Below are positions 36,261-45,303 of a stretch of 64,000 bases of DNA, piece by piece. Within the stretch, counting starts at the first letter, position 1, and each line of letters begins with the position of its first letter. Both the position numbers and the translations under genes were made by a program. The notes below the pieces were generated by a model, which was not told the DNA's origin, ran no database searches, and saw only the letters and a program-made list of their open reading frames with translations. Source of the DNA: Ktedonospora formicarum (GTDB taxonomy: Bacteria > Chloroflexota > Ktedonobacteria > Ktedonobacterales > Ktedonobacteraceae); the NCBI RefSeq assembly GCF_016587355.1, contig NZ_BNJF01000002.1, positions 682,001-746,000 of the forward strand. Reading direction: 5' to 3'.

Positions 36261-36656
36261 TTACTCAAAATCCGCGATCACAATGGCTGTCGCGTATTCA
36301 GCTTCATGACTCATACTAAGTGATAGAGCCGCTATACTACGACTCTCAGCGAGCGCTTTCGCTTCTTTATGCAGGATAATATCACATGATCCGTCCTGCT
36401 TGCGCCGTACCTCGATCTCACGCCAGTCACCCCAGAATTTCTCTGGGCGCAAGACTTTGATCGTAGCTTCTTTGGCGGCGAAACGCGATGCAAAGCTCTG
36501 CGCGACCGTCAGGGCACTTGAATGACTTCGGCAGTATGTCTGCTCCTCCATGGTAAAGACACGGTTTAGAAAACGCTTGCCAAAACGTTCTATCGATTCC
36601 TGGATCTGTTTAACCAGTACAATATCGATCCCAACGCGATACGGTGATGGATTCAT
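36261..36656 (-). CDS. acpS: Holo-[acyl carrier protein] synthase (AcpS type)
   Basis: A 131-residue phosphopantetheinyl transferase that converts apo- to holo-carrier protein using CoA. Mg2+/CoA residues are Asp11 in VGIDIV and Glu63 in RFAAKEA; LSMSHEAEYATA is the usual C-terminal segment. It lies directly upstream of the carrier-protein gene, suggesting a dedicated activator, although it may also be the housekeeping enzyme. AcpS-type enzymes often act poorly on NRPS carrier domains, so the large NRPS may need a separate Sfp-type enzyme outside the window. Confidence 0.92.
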   Translation of the reverse strand: MNPSPYRVGIDIVLVKQIQESIERFGKRFLNRVFTMEEQTYCRSHSSALTVAQSFASRFAAKEATIKVLRPEKFWGDWREIEVRRKQDGSCDIILHKEAKALAESRSIAALSLSMSHEAEYATAIVIADFE

Positions 36657-37061
36657 AACAATTTATATCAACCATTAGTCCTAGAACTTCATGAATTATA
36701 ATAGGCTGCATTTCCCACTGTCAATCTGTTCGGCAGCACGAGAGACGCGACCGCACAACAGAAACGCGGAAGTTTGCCTTTGCAGACAAGATAGGACTTT
36801 CGGGAGGCACATAGCTTTTTCAATACGAAAATAACCTCTTTCCAGCCACTATACGCTATACTGTAGCATATTGGATGAGTGTAGGGTAGTTCTTTGGGAC
36901 CCTTCGTCAGCATTGACATATCTACAAAGATAATATATTAGATAAGCACTCGCTCCATAATCCTGATGGTATGCGTTATCTCTTTATGTGGATGGGTATT
37001 ACTACAAATTTCAAGAATTTCTTAATTGACACCCGTAAAATGAAGGAGTAGCTAGTCTCTC
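36657..37061. other. Intergenic region between divergent acpS and dehydrogenase operons
   Basis: About 405 bp without a convincing gene. A promoter-like TTGACA at 36913-36918, 15-17 bp before tatatt/tattag, points toward the dehydrogenase operon. An RBS (gaaggag) lies at about 37042-37048. No strong hairpin was noticed. Confidence 0.4.
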
Positions 37062-38261
37062 ATGAATGCTATTCATCCAGCCTCTGAGGCTTCGCCCGAT
37101 CTAGCAGACTTGCTGCAAAAAGTTCGCCATATTGGCAAAACTATCGCCCTACCGGCAGCTACCAGCGTCGACCGAGAGGCTCGTTTCCCACAGGAAGCCA
37201 TTGATGCCCTCCGCCAGGAGCGCCTCCTCTCTCTCTACATTCCTCCTGCTTACGGCGGCGAGGGATATAGCTTTACTGACCTTGTCGCCATTGCTCAAGT
37301 TCTTGGGCAATACTGTGCCGCAACAGCTATGATCTGGGCAATGCACCAAATTCAGGTCGCATGCCTCGTTCATCATGGACAGTCTTCCCCGTTCTTCCAG
37401 AACTATCTGCATGAAATCGCGGAGCGACAGCTTCTCCTGGCTTCCATTACCTCAGAAGTTGGAGTCGGCGGCGATATTCGCAATAGTATTGCCGCCGTCG
37501 AACACGATGGCGCAATATGTCGCCTTACGAAGAAGGCGACAACAGTATCCTATGGGGCCTATGCCGATGGCTATCTGGTCACAGCCCGGCGCTCACCTGA
37601 GGCTGCTGCGGGAGATCAGGTGTTCGTCCTGCTGCGTCGTCAGGATACGCTGATGGAGCAGACAAGCAATTGGAATACTTTCGGCATGCGTGGCACCTGT
37701 AGCCCCGGATTTAATGTTTCTGCGACCCTCTCGCCGGAGCAGATCCTTGATACCCCTTTCGCCGAGATCGCGCCTCAAACGATGGTTCCCTTCTCACATC
37801 TACTCTGGTCTGCCTGCTGGCAGGGAATTGCGACCGATGCCATGGCACGCGCGCGTAAATTTATGCAGGGCAAGGCACGCCAGTTGCGTACAACCTCGCT
37901 TCCTGGCGATAATCATCTGGTTCAGGCCTCCTCTGATCTCCAGTTGATGCGCTCTACAAATGAAGCCGTGGTGCTGGAGTACACGGCATTTCTATCTAAT
38001 CCTCAATATCTGGCCGAGAGTGCCTCTAACCTGGGATTTGTTATTCGCCTGAATAATGTAAAGGTTCTGGCCTCGCAACTCGTTGTGCAAGTTGTACAGC
38101 AGGCACTATACATCTGTGGCATGGCTGGCTATAGTGAAGAGTCACCTTTCAGCGTGGCACGTCACCTACGCGACGCCTATTCGGCTGCCCTAATGATTAG
38201 TAATGATCGCTTGATGACGACAAATGCGGCTCTACTCCTGGTCCATAAAGAAGAAGCATAG
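37062..38261 (+). CDS. Acyl-CoA dehydrogenase-like flavoprotein of the aminoacyl-carrier-protein cluster
   Basis: 399 residues with the three-part acyl-CoA dehydrogenase fold: an N-terminal helical domain with LLSLYIPPAYGGEG, a middle beta domain (SITSEVGVGGD, NWNTFGMRGTCSPGF) and a C-terminal helical domain (ICGMAGYSEESPFSVARHLRDAYSAAL). At the position where many family members have the EGT catalytic-base loop, the sequence reads MISNDR, so classical alpha,beta-dehydrogenation is not certain. Relatives in natural-product pathways act on carrier-protein-bound substrates (for example prolyl-S-carrier protein oxidation), which fits the carrier-protein genes next door. It is 15 bp upstream of the aaRS-like ligase on the same strand. 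Confidence 0.87.
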   Translation: MNAIHPASEASPDLADLLQKVRHIGKTIALPAATSVDREARFPQEAIDALRQERLLSLYIPPAYGGEGYSFTDLVAIAQVLGQYCAATAMIWAMHQIQVACLVHHGQSSPFFQNYLHEIAERQLLLASITSEVGVGGDIRNSIAAVEHDGAICRLTKKATTVSYGAYADGYLVTARRSPEAAAGDQVFVLLRRQDTLMEQTSNWNTFGMRGTCSPGFNVSATLSPEQILDTPFAEIAPQTMVPFSHLLWSACWQGIATDAMARARKFMQGKARQLRTTSLPGDNHLVQASSDLQLMRSTNEAVVLEYTAFLSNPQYLAESASNLGFVIRLNNVKVLASQLVVQVVQQALYICGMAGYSEESPFSVARHLRDAYSAALMISNDRLMTTNAALLLVHKEEA

Positions 38262-38276
38262 AAAGCAGATTACGCA

Positions 38277-39196
38277 ATGACACATCTATCGCCAGAACAT
38301 GAGGAGACCTTCCTTGGACAGCTTATTGAGCGGGGCCTGCTTATTCCTTCAGGTGTAGAGGGGCTATATGGCAAAAGTGGCGTCTTTGAGGATGTTATTA
38401 GCCGCATCGAAGATTTGCTAATGAGCACGTCACGCGCGATGAAGGCTGAGGTCATGCGCTTCCCTCCAGTTATGAGCCGCGCCACAACTGAACAGACTGG
38501 TTATATGCGCTCCTTTCCACAATTGCTTGGTTCTGTCCACTCCTTTACAGGCAAGCACCGCGAGCATCAGCAACTACTGGAAGCAATGGATAGCCACCAG
38601 GATTGGAGTCAGCGCCTTTCCTCAACAGAGGCCGTGCTGATACCTGCTGCTTGCTACCCTATTTATCCCGCGATCGCCGGAACACTACCAGAAGGTGGTC
38701 GCCTCGTCGATGTCTGCAGCTATTGCTTCCGTCATGAGCCATCCTCTGATCCGGCGCGTATGCAATCCTTCCGCCAGTATGAGTTTGTGCGCATCGCCCC
38801 CCCCAGATCGTTGAGCAGTGGCGCAATGAGTGGGTTGAGAGAGGTACAGCCTTCCTGAGTGACCTGGGATTAGAGCCAGTAGTAGCACCCGCGAATGATC
38901 CTTTCTTCGGGCCAGGAGGTCGTCTGCTTGCCGCCAGCCAGCAGGAACAGGAACTCAAGTTTGAGCTTCTGGTACCCATCAATTCGAATGAGAAGCTCTC
39001 AGCGGCTGTCTCCTGCAACTACCACCAGAGCCACTTCGCTGAAGAATTCGGCATTCATACAGCCAATGGAGAGATAGCACATACCGCCTGTGTAGGCTTT
39101 GGCCTGGAGCGCATTACGCTGGCACTCTTCCGCAAACATGGATTGGATGTAACAGAATGGCCCGGTGTTGTCCGAGAGAGGTTGTGGGGCGCATGA
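38277..39196 (+). pseudogene. Amino acid:[carrier protein] ligase (class II aaRS-like), frameshifted as read
   Basis: Two frames join into one protein of about 306 residues if one base is added in the run of eight C at 38797-38804. As read, the first frame stops at 38858. The product resembles the catalytic core of seryl-tRNA synthetase without a tRNA-binding arm: class II motif 2 (CFRHEPS...MQSFRQYEFVRI, about 150-172) and motif 3 (GFGLERITLALF). Likely zinc ligands are Cys126, Glu154 and a Cys near 247. Such enzymes adenylate a small amino acid (Gly or Ala in studied examples) and transfer it to the phosphopantetheine of a carrier protein instead of tRNA. All motifs are intact once the shift is repaired, so base-calling error, true mutation and -1 slippage on the C-run are all possible. 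Its stop overlaps the DUF1839 start (ATGA). Confidence 0.85.
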
Positions 39197-40161
39197 AGCA
39201 CGTTGTACAAAACATCAATGTAGAGGGCTACATGCCCCACTGGCTGCACGATAGCACCAATCACTGGCCCCAATCCAATTGCTATATGGATCTCTGGATC
39301 GAGATTCTGCATACATTGGGCCTCAATCCCCTGGCAGCTCTGGCCTTTACAGTTGCCATCGACTTTGAGGGAGATCAGTGGACCTTCTTTAAGTTCCCGC
39401 TTCATGACCTCTTCCTGTTATATGGAATCGATGTGCAAGAGCTGAATATCTGGCATTCTCTGCTCGAACAGGTCTGTGAGCAAGCCAGCCGCAACCGTAT
39501 GACGCTGGTTGAGGTTGATGCCTTCTATTTGCCAGATGTGAGCGATACCAATTACCACCAAGCGCATGAGAAGACAACCATTGGTATCCAGTCTATCGAT
39601 CCCGAGGCACGCCAACTTGGTTACTTCCATAATAGTGGCTACTATACACTTCAGGGGGATGACTTCGCAGGTATCTTCCAGCAGGAGCATGCCACAGCCT
39701 TGCCACCATACGTTGAGTTCGCCAAACTGGACCGCGTTGAGAAGTTCTCGGAGGCGTCGCTGGCTCTGCAAGGCCAGCGCCTACTAGCGGACTATATCAA
39801 GCGGCTACCCACTCACAATCCTTTCCACGCCTATAGTCAGCACTTCGAGGAACAGCTCGCGGCCCTGCCCAATCTGCCAGCCTACCATCAGTATGCCTTC
39901 GCCACGCTCCGCCAATACGGAGCATGCTTTAACTATACCAGCCACTTCCTGGACTGGGTTGGAAATTATCGTGGGCTGTATATGAAAAAAGCAGCCAAAC
40001 ACTTTGATGCTATCTCTAGCCGAACTCAGACTTTTCTGCTGCGAGCGGCACGCGTGGTGCGCAATAAAAAGCCCCTCGATCATGCCGCCTACTTCGCGGA
40101 AATAGCGGAACACTGGGAGCTGGGTATGCAGGAACTCCAGCCAGTTCTGCATGTAAAGTAA
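39193..40161 (+). CDS. DUF1839 protein, BtrH-like papain-fold candidate acyltransferase
   Basis: 322 residues from the ATG at 39193, which overlaps the ligase stop by 4 bp; a start 12 codons upstream is in frame but inside the ligase. DUF1839 proteins recur beside amino acid:[carrier protein] ligases. The sequence has features of the papain-like BtrH_N fold: Cys30 in QSNCYMDLWIE at the start of a helix, and EVDAFYLPDVSDTNYHQAHEKTTIGI (His122, His125) followed by an Asp-containing turn. BtrH transfers an aminoacyl group from a carrier protein to an amine acceptor in butirosin biosynthesis. By analogy this protein may move the aminoacyl group from the carrier protein to an acceptor. That role is inferred; only the family call is firm. 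Confidence 0.85.
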   Translation: MKHVVQNINVEGYMPHWLHDSTNHWPQSNCYMDLWIEILHTLGLNPLAALAFTVAIDFEGDQWTFFKFPLHDLFLLYGIDVQELNIWHSLLEQVCEQASRNRMTLVEVDAFYLPDVSDTNYHQAHEKTTIGIQSIDPEARQLGYFHNSGYYTLQGDDFAGIFQQEHATALPPYVEFAKLDRVEKFSEASLALQGQRLLADYIKRLPTHNPFHAYSQHFEEQLAALPNLPAYHQYAFATLRQYGACFNYTSHFLDWVGNYRGLYMKKAAKHFDAISSRTQTFLLRAARVVRNKKPLDHAAYFAEIAEHWELGMQELQPVLHVK

Positions 40162-40174
40162 GAGGGCAAGCTTG

Positions 40175-42721
40175 ATGAATGCATACCAGGTGAATACCTA
40201 TCGTCAGATCGCATTGCCCACTCACTGGGAAATGCTCGCAGTCTCGCCAGGATCCTGCGAGACACCAGAACAAGCTGCCGCCTATGAAGCAGAACGCTGG
40301 CTAACCGCACCAGTGCCGGGCACAGTGGCGCAAGCACTTCAGATACACCAGCGCTGGGACATTTCCGTTCCTCTCAACGCTGATGAGCAGGACTGGTGGT
40401 ACCGCTGTACTTTCACCTCGCCTATAGGTGAGGTGGGGAGTCGGTTTGTGCTCAAATTCGATGGGCTCGCGAGCATTTCTGACATCTGGCTTAATGGTGA
40501 GTCAATTCTCCACAGCGAGAATATGTTCCTAGCCTATGAAGTCGATGTTACTTCACTTCTCAGGCCGCGCGGTGAAGAGAATACGCTTTATATCCGCTTT
40601 AACTCGCTCAAGGCCCTATTAGCGAAGAAGCACCCACGCCCACGCTGGCGCACTCAACTTACCGATCACCAGCACCTGCGCTGGTTCCGCACAACGCTCC
40701 TGGGGCGCATGCCGGGCTGGTCACCGCCCGTCCAGACCGTTGGTCCCTGGCGCGGTGTGACACTTGAGGAGCGCGTGACGCTAACCGTCGAGCGCTGTGA
40801 CGTACGCGCTTCCCTTAAGGGAAATGCGGGTCTGGTCACCGCCGAGCTTCAGGCCCGTAGTTTGGTCGGTACGCGACCCAATAGAGCAGCCCTACACGTT
40901 GGCGCTGAAATCTTCCCCTTATCTATCCAGCACATAGGGGCAGATAGTTTTACGCTCCATGGCGAGGCCCAACTTGACGAGGTTGAGCTGTGGTGGCCTC
41001 ATACCCATGGCAAGCAATCTCTGTATCCTGCTAGCATCGAGCTTGGCTACGAAGAAGAAACCGTGCGTGTGGACTGCGGTCGGCTAGCCTTCCGGTCTAT
41101 CAAGCTGCTAAGTGAGCATGGCGAGTTCGCTATTCACGTCAATGGAGAGCCTATCTTCTGTCGAGGAGCATGCTGGACACCTCTCAACATCGTCACCCTC
41201 ACAGCAAGCAGGCAGGACTATGAGCAAACCCTAAGCATGGCACGCAAAGCAAGCATGAACATGCTGCGAGTTGGCGGCACAATGGTCTACGAGGATGAGG
41301 CGTTCTACAAGTTATGTGATGAACTAGGCATCCTCGTCTGGCAGGACTTTATGTTTGCCAATATGGACTATCCTTTCACGGACCCAACCTTCCTTGCCAA
41401 TGTTCAAACCGAATGCGAGCAGATCTTACAACGCCTCCAGGGCCATGCATGCTTAGCGATCATCTGCGGCAATAGCGAGATCGAGCAGCAGATAGCAATG
41501 CTTGGCTTCTCTGAGGAGATGTGGCAAAGCGATTTCTTCGAGCAACAATTGCCCGCACTCTGCCGCTCCTATGTAGATACAGCCTACTGGCCCTCCAGTC
41601 CAAGCGGTGGAGCATTGCCCTTCCAGGCCAATGTAGGCAACTCGCACTATCAGGGGGTGGGAGCCTATATGCGACCCCTGGAGGATGCTCGACAGAGCGG
41701 CACACGCTTCGCGTCTGAATGCCTTACTTTTGCCAATATACCAGAGGATCAGACTATTGATCTCGTTCTCAGGCCCGGCGAATCTCCTACCAACCATCCA
41801 AAGTGGAAGGCCCGTGTTCCTCGCGATCACGCTACTGGCTGGGACTTCGATGATATCCGTGACTACTATCTACAACAGCTCTTCCGTGTCGATCCCATGC
41901 GGCTTCGCTATACCGATATCCAGCGCTATCTAGCGCTTAGCCGCGTCGTCAGCGGTGAGGTCATGGCTTATGTCTTCGCTGAATGGAGGCGGCAGTCCTC
42001 GCCTTCACAAGGAGGTCTGATCTGGTTCTATCGCGACCTCTGGCCCGGCGCAGGCTGGGGAGTCGTCGACGCGCTTGGTCATCCCAAGGCCGCCTACTAT
42101 TATTTGCAACGCGTCCTGCGCCCGAAAACTTGCTTCTTTAGTGATGAAGGGGTAAGCGGACTCTACCTTCATCTGGTAAACGAGCAGGCAGAGCCAATCA
42201 ATGCCAGGCTAGAACTGGCTCTGTATCGTTTGCCAGGAACGCAGGTAGAGGAGACTTTAAGTATCGAGGTATCGATCCCGCCGCGTGTAGGAAAAGAATT
42301 ACATGTTGACGCACTCCTAGGGCGCTTTCTTGACCTCACTTACGCCTATCGCTTTGGCCCACCGGTACATGATATCGTGGTCGCCATACTGAGCGAGAGG
42401 GAGACTGGTCAGGTCCTTGGTGAAAGCTTCTACTTTCCTCATGGGCTACCAAATGTACAAGAGCAGTCCATCGGATTACAGGCACAAGCAGCACTACAGG
42501 TTGATGGTAGCTATCTGCTGCAAATACATACGGAGCAGTTTGCGCAAGCAGTCGCAATCAATGCTAGCGGCTACCTACCAGAAGAGAACTATTTCCATCT
42601 ATACCCAGGTGGCACAAAGTCGGTGCGCCTCACCCCTCAGGGAAACAAGTCAACTCTGTGGGGCTCACTCACCACACTCAATAGTCAGCACTCTGTAAAT
42701 ATCCAGGTCATATTTGATTAG
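40175..42721 (+). CDS. Glycoside hydrolase family 2, beta-mannosidase-like, in the aminoacyl-carrier cluster
   Basis: About 848 residues without a signal peptide. It has an N-terminal jelly-roll sugar-binding domain (about 15-190; WWYRCTF and DGLASISDIWLNG are typical of GH2), an immunoglobulin-like domain and a TIM barrel (about 310-620) with FCRGACWTPLN and NMLRVGGTMVYED. The acid/base Glu is in IICGNSE and the nucleophile Glu in FASECLTF, as in beta-mannosidases. C-terminal beta domains follow. Translation probably starts at the ATG at 40175 after agaggg; a TTG immediately precedes it. Its place between the DUF1839 and thioesterase genes suggests action on a glycoside made or used by the pathway. 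It should be cytoplasmic, unusual for a polymer-degrading enzyme. Confidence 0.88.
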   Translation: MNAYQVNTYRQIALPTHWEMLAVSPGSCETPEQAAAYEAERWLTAPVPGTVAQALQIHQRWDISVPLNADEQDWWYRCTFTSPIGEVGSRFVLKFDGLASISDIWLNGESILHSENMFLAYEVDVTSLLRPRGEENTLYIRFNSLKALLAKKHPRPRWRTQLTDHQHLRWFRTTLLGRMPGWSPPVQTVGPWRGVTLEERVTLTVERCDVRASLKGNAGLVTAELQARSLVGTRPNRAALHVGAEIFPLSIQHIGADSFTLHGEAQLDEVELWWPHTHGKQSLYPASIELGYEEETVRVDCGRLAFRSIKLLSEHGEFAIHVNGEPIFCRGACWTPLNIVTLTASRQDYEQTLSMARKASMNMLRVGGTMVYEDEAFYKLCDELGILVWQDFMFANMDYPFTDPTFLANVQTECEQILQRLQGHACLAIICGNSEIEQQIAMLGFSEEMWQSDFFEQQLPALCRSYVDTAYWPSSPSGGALPFQANVGNSHYQGVGAYMRPLEDARQSGTRFASECLTFANIPEDQTIDLVLRPGESPTNHPKWKARVPRDHATGWDFDDIRDYYLQQLFRVDPMRLRYTDIQRYLALSRVVSGEVMAYVFAEWRRQSSPSQGGLIWFYRDLWPGAGWGVVDALGHPKAAYYYLQRVLRPKTCFFSDEGVSGLYLHLVNEQAEPINARLELALYRLPGTQVEETLSIEVSIPPRVGKELHVDALLGRFLDLTYAYRFGPPVHDIVVAILSERETGQVLGESFYFPHGLPNVQEQSIGLQAQAALQVDGSYLLQIHTEQFAQAVAINASGYLPEENYFHLYPGGTKSVRLTPQGNKSTLWGSLTTLNSQHSVNIQVIFD

Positions 42722-42737
42722 AAACGGATTGGCGCCG

Positions 42738-43610
42738 ATGCCGAACATTACACAGCAAACAGAGGTTGCGGTTGAAAACCCGCAGGCTCCCATATTTACA
42801 CTACAGGTGGGCAAGGGTCTGCGCCCTTTCTTCTTCCTGCATGGCGACTGGTGGTCGCAGGCTCCTATTTACGCGTATGCGCTCTCGCGAGCATTGGGAC
42901 GTAAGCGTCCTTTTTATGCGCTTGAGCCTTACCACTTCGACGGACCTAATCAACCCTTGACTCTGGAAGCGCTAGCCGCTGAACATGTCAAAGCCATCAA
43001 ACAGAAGCAACCGGATGGTCCCTATCTGCTAGGAGGCTATTGCAATGGGGCACTCATTGCCTGCGAGGTTGTACGCCAACTTCAGACGCATGGGGATGAG
43101 GTGCGGCTTATGGTTATGATTACCCCCTCCACCTTCCCAATAAAAGCGCGGAAGTTACTCAAGGCTTCGCGCGCCATCTGCTCTGCCTTGCATATCCGCC
43201 CATCGTTCCAACGCGATATATTCCTGCGTATGCGTCACGCTCGACGCCACCTTTTGCGCTACGTAGAACCCGCCGATCATCCACGCTTCAGTGGCTATGA
43301 AGCACTGATTGAACTTGATTCGCGTTTTAAGACGGTGTTTCCCCCATTAGAGACACTGCACAAGGAATTCGCAGGCTACTACGCCTGGCTGGCAGGAGAC
43401 TATCAACCGAATTTTGACCCAACGCCCACACGCTTTATCTGGGTTGAAGAAGATCTAGATAAGCGTCCAAGATGGCAGGCTTTTGAACCAGAGGGGGCAC
43501 CTGTGACCATATTACCCGGCACTCACCTTACCTGTGTCACCGAGCATTCCGGGCAACTCTCTGAACACGTCAAGTCCTATGTTGAACAGGTCGAGACGGA
43601 CGAGGCATAA
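42738..43610 (+). CDS. Stand-alone thioesterase with Cys nucleophile, related to the NRPS TE domain
   Basis: About 290 residues, alpha/beta-hydrolase thioesterase fold. The N-terminal FFFLHGDWWSQ (oxyanion region) and PYLLGGYCNGALIACEV (nucleophile elbow) closely match the NRPS TE (FFFLHGDWNGK, PYLLGGWCNGALIAYEM). Both have Cys instead of Ser. A C-terminal GTHLTCVTEH supplies the probable catalytic His. The frame opens at a TTG overlapping the GH2 stop; the ATG at 42738 is eight codons later. As the last gene of the aminoacyl-carrier operon it may release or transfer the final product. Hydrolysis, cyclisation or transfer cannot be told apart. Confidence 0.87.
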   Translation: MPNITQQTEVAVENPQAPIFTLQVGKGLRPFFFLHGDWWSQAPIYAYALSRALGRKRPFYALEPYHFDGPNQPLTLEALAAEHVKAIKQKQPDGPYLLGGYCNGALIACEVVRQLQTHGDEVRLMVMITPSTFPIKARKLLKASRAICSALHIRPSFQRDIFLRMRHARRHLLRYVEPADHPRFSGYEALIELDSRFKTVFPPLETLHKEFAGYYAWLAGDYQPNFDPTPTRFIWVEEDLDKRPRWQAFEPEGAPVTILPGTHLTCVTEHSGQLSEHVKSYVEQVETDEA

Positions 43611-43697
43611 GCACGACCAATACAGGTAAGAGATGGCGCCGTGCTTTTGCCAGCGCCGTCGTGTACTATTGGCAGATGGTATGCGTTTTAGATTTTG

Positions 43698-43740
43698 GGG
43701 AAGGATGAGTGGCAATTGCTTCTCGCCACTCATCCTTCCC
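43698..43740. terminator. Bidirectional terminator at the end of the aminoacyl-carrier operon
   Basis: A perfect 16-bp stem, GGGAAGGATGAGTGGC and its complement, with an 11-base loop. It lies in the convergent gap between the thioesterase (+) and the APC permease (-). A gattttgggg T-run lies on its left side, serving the minus strand. Confidence 0.85.
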
Positions 43741-43794
43741 TGACTCTATGGCATCAGTCATATGTGACTTTTCAGCCAACAATACACCCACATA

Positions 43795-45303
43795 CTACCC
43801 ATTTGTATCCTCGGTAGTAAGCACCCCCTCCCACACAGCCTCGCTATTCGCGATCAGGCTAGTAATACCCGAAACCAGAAGACAGCCTGCCGTAACACCG
43901 CCTACAATCATACCCCATGTAACGTTAGGTATAACAGCCGTCCATGAATAGAACAAGGTATCAACAATAGCCAGCAGGCAGGCAGGTGGCCCCACAATGA
44001 CGCTTAAGAACAGTAGAAAGCGTGGAACTACCAACTGCCTGAATAGCCAGTCACGATCCTTTACATAGAACACAATCAGATTGATAAACAGAAAGGCTGT
44101 TGAAATGGCCCATACCAGAGTCGCGCTCGCCTGAGCAACGTTATATACCGCAATCGTGAGGTTAGCGGAAGTGAGATCAATAACCACGACGTAAGGTGCG
44201 ATGCAAAAGATAACTATACTCAGCATGCTCGCCAGGATAGTCTGGATAATAATAGCGTTGGCTGGTGCTCGCCCCTTATTTAACAGAGCAACCAGGCGAG
44301 GCAACCGCTTATCTACACCAGCAGCGAGTACAAGGCGAGCGAAAGAGCTATTATACACAACAGGCACAATCACAAAGAACAAGATTACAAAGACAGAGAA
44401 GATATTGCCCCAGAACTTTCCGAGAGTCATATCTACCAGAGTAATAAGGTCTACTGGAGTAATGGCACTACCACCACCACGGATACTCAAAAGAGCAAAT
44501 GTTGCCACAGAGTAGCCAATCAGAGTTAATAGTGTTCCCCAGAAGATATGGCGAGAAGCAGGTAGCTTCCCCTTCATCTCACCACCCATATTTAAAGGAA
44601 CCTCGGTTCCCAGGTAAGCAAGCGTAATCAGGCCGAAAAGATTGATATTCGCATGCTCGCCTGACCAGTGGACCTGCCAGGCTGTAAGATCGGACCAATT
44701 GGTCATTGAAGCATGCCCTGTTTGGTACCATACCAGTGTCGCAACCGCCAGAATGACGACCGCCAACATAATCAAGAGCGCACCCATGTTTACTAAGTTC
44801 TGGACAACACGTGTGCGCTGGATCGATATCACACAACTCAAAATCAGCAAAAACACGATCACCAGGCCTTGTTGCCATGGTTCTACCAACCAGGTATTAT
44901 TAAAGCTCTGTAACAAGGTAATTACAGCATCTGAGCCCGCGATCATGACCAGAACGCCTGGGAACCAGGCTCCCACGCCGATGAAGAAGCTCCAATATCC
45001 ACCAAATGCCTTGTGAGTCCAATTATAGAGAGAGCCTTCATGTGGGAACATACGCCCTAACTGGGCTGTTGCTAGTGCGCTTGGTAGGAAGAATGCTATC
45101 GCACCAATGAAGAGGTAGGTAAAAGCTCCCGCTCCCGCCTGGGCCGCTGTCGCCGCGTTTACTATAAAGAAAACCGCAATGATATAAGTTGATGTCAGGT
45201 CGCGCGTCCCCAAAATCTTAGGCATGACTTGGGGAATGTATTGTTCCGAATGTAGAATCGCCAGGCGTGGTCGCCTCCTGCTTGGCCTGCTATTTATCTC
45301 CAT
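43795..45303 (-). CDS. APC-family amino acid/amine permease (copy 1)
   Basis: 502 residues with 12-14 TM helices. The N-terminal soluble stretch ends in PKILGTRDLTSTYI. The family pattern continues with PHEGSLYNWTHKAFGGYWSFFIG and LGTEVPLNMGGEMKG. It is clearly paralogous to the 502-residue permease upstream (45514-47022): both share the EGS[LI]YxWTHKAFG segment, TEPWQQG or VEPWQQG, and EVPLNMG. Substrates are probably amino acids or amines, given the glutamine-synthetase-like gene in the same run. A terminator lies just past its stop. Confidence 0.9.
   Translation of the reverse strand: MEINSRPSRRRPRLAILHSEQYIPQVMPKILGTRDLTSTYIIAVFFIVNAATAAQAGAGAFTYLFIGAIAFFLPSALATAQLGRMFPHEGSLYNWTHKAFGGYWSFFIGVGAWFPGVLVMIAGSDAVITLLQSFNNTWLVEPWQQGLVIVFLLILSCVISIQRTRVVQNLVNMGALLIMLAVVILAVATLVWYQTGHASMTNWSDLTAWQVHWSGEHANINLFGLITLAYLGTEVPLNMGGEMKGKLPASRHIFWGTLLTLIGYSVATFALLSIRGGGSAITPVDLITLVDMTLGKFWGNIFSVFVILFFVIVPVVYNSSFARLVLAAGVDKRLPRLVALLNKGRAPANAIIIQTILASMLSIVIFCIAPYVVVIDLTSANLTIAVYNVAQASATLVWAISTAFLFINLIVFYVKDRDWLFRQLVVPRFLLFLSVIVGPPACLLAIVDTLFYSWTAVIPNVTWGMIVGGVTAGCLLVSGITSLIANSEAVWEGVLTTEDTNG

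Noticed and set aside
36689..36919. 76-codon minus-strand ORF between acpS and the dehydrogenase gene
   Set aside because: No RBS, no recognisable domain, basic and Cys-rich composition typical of chance ORFs; it covers the likely promoter region.
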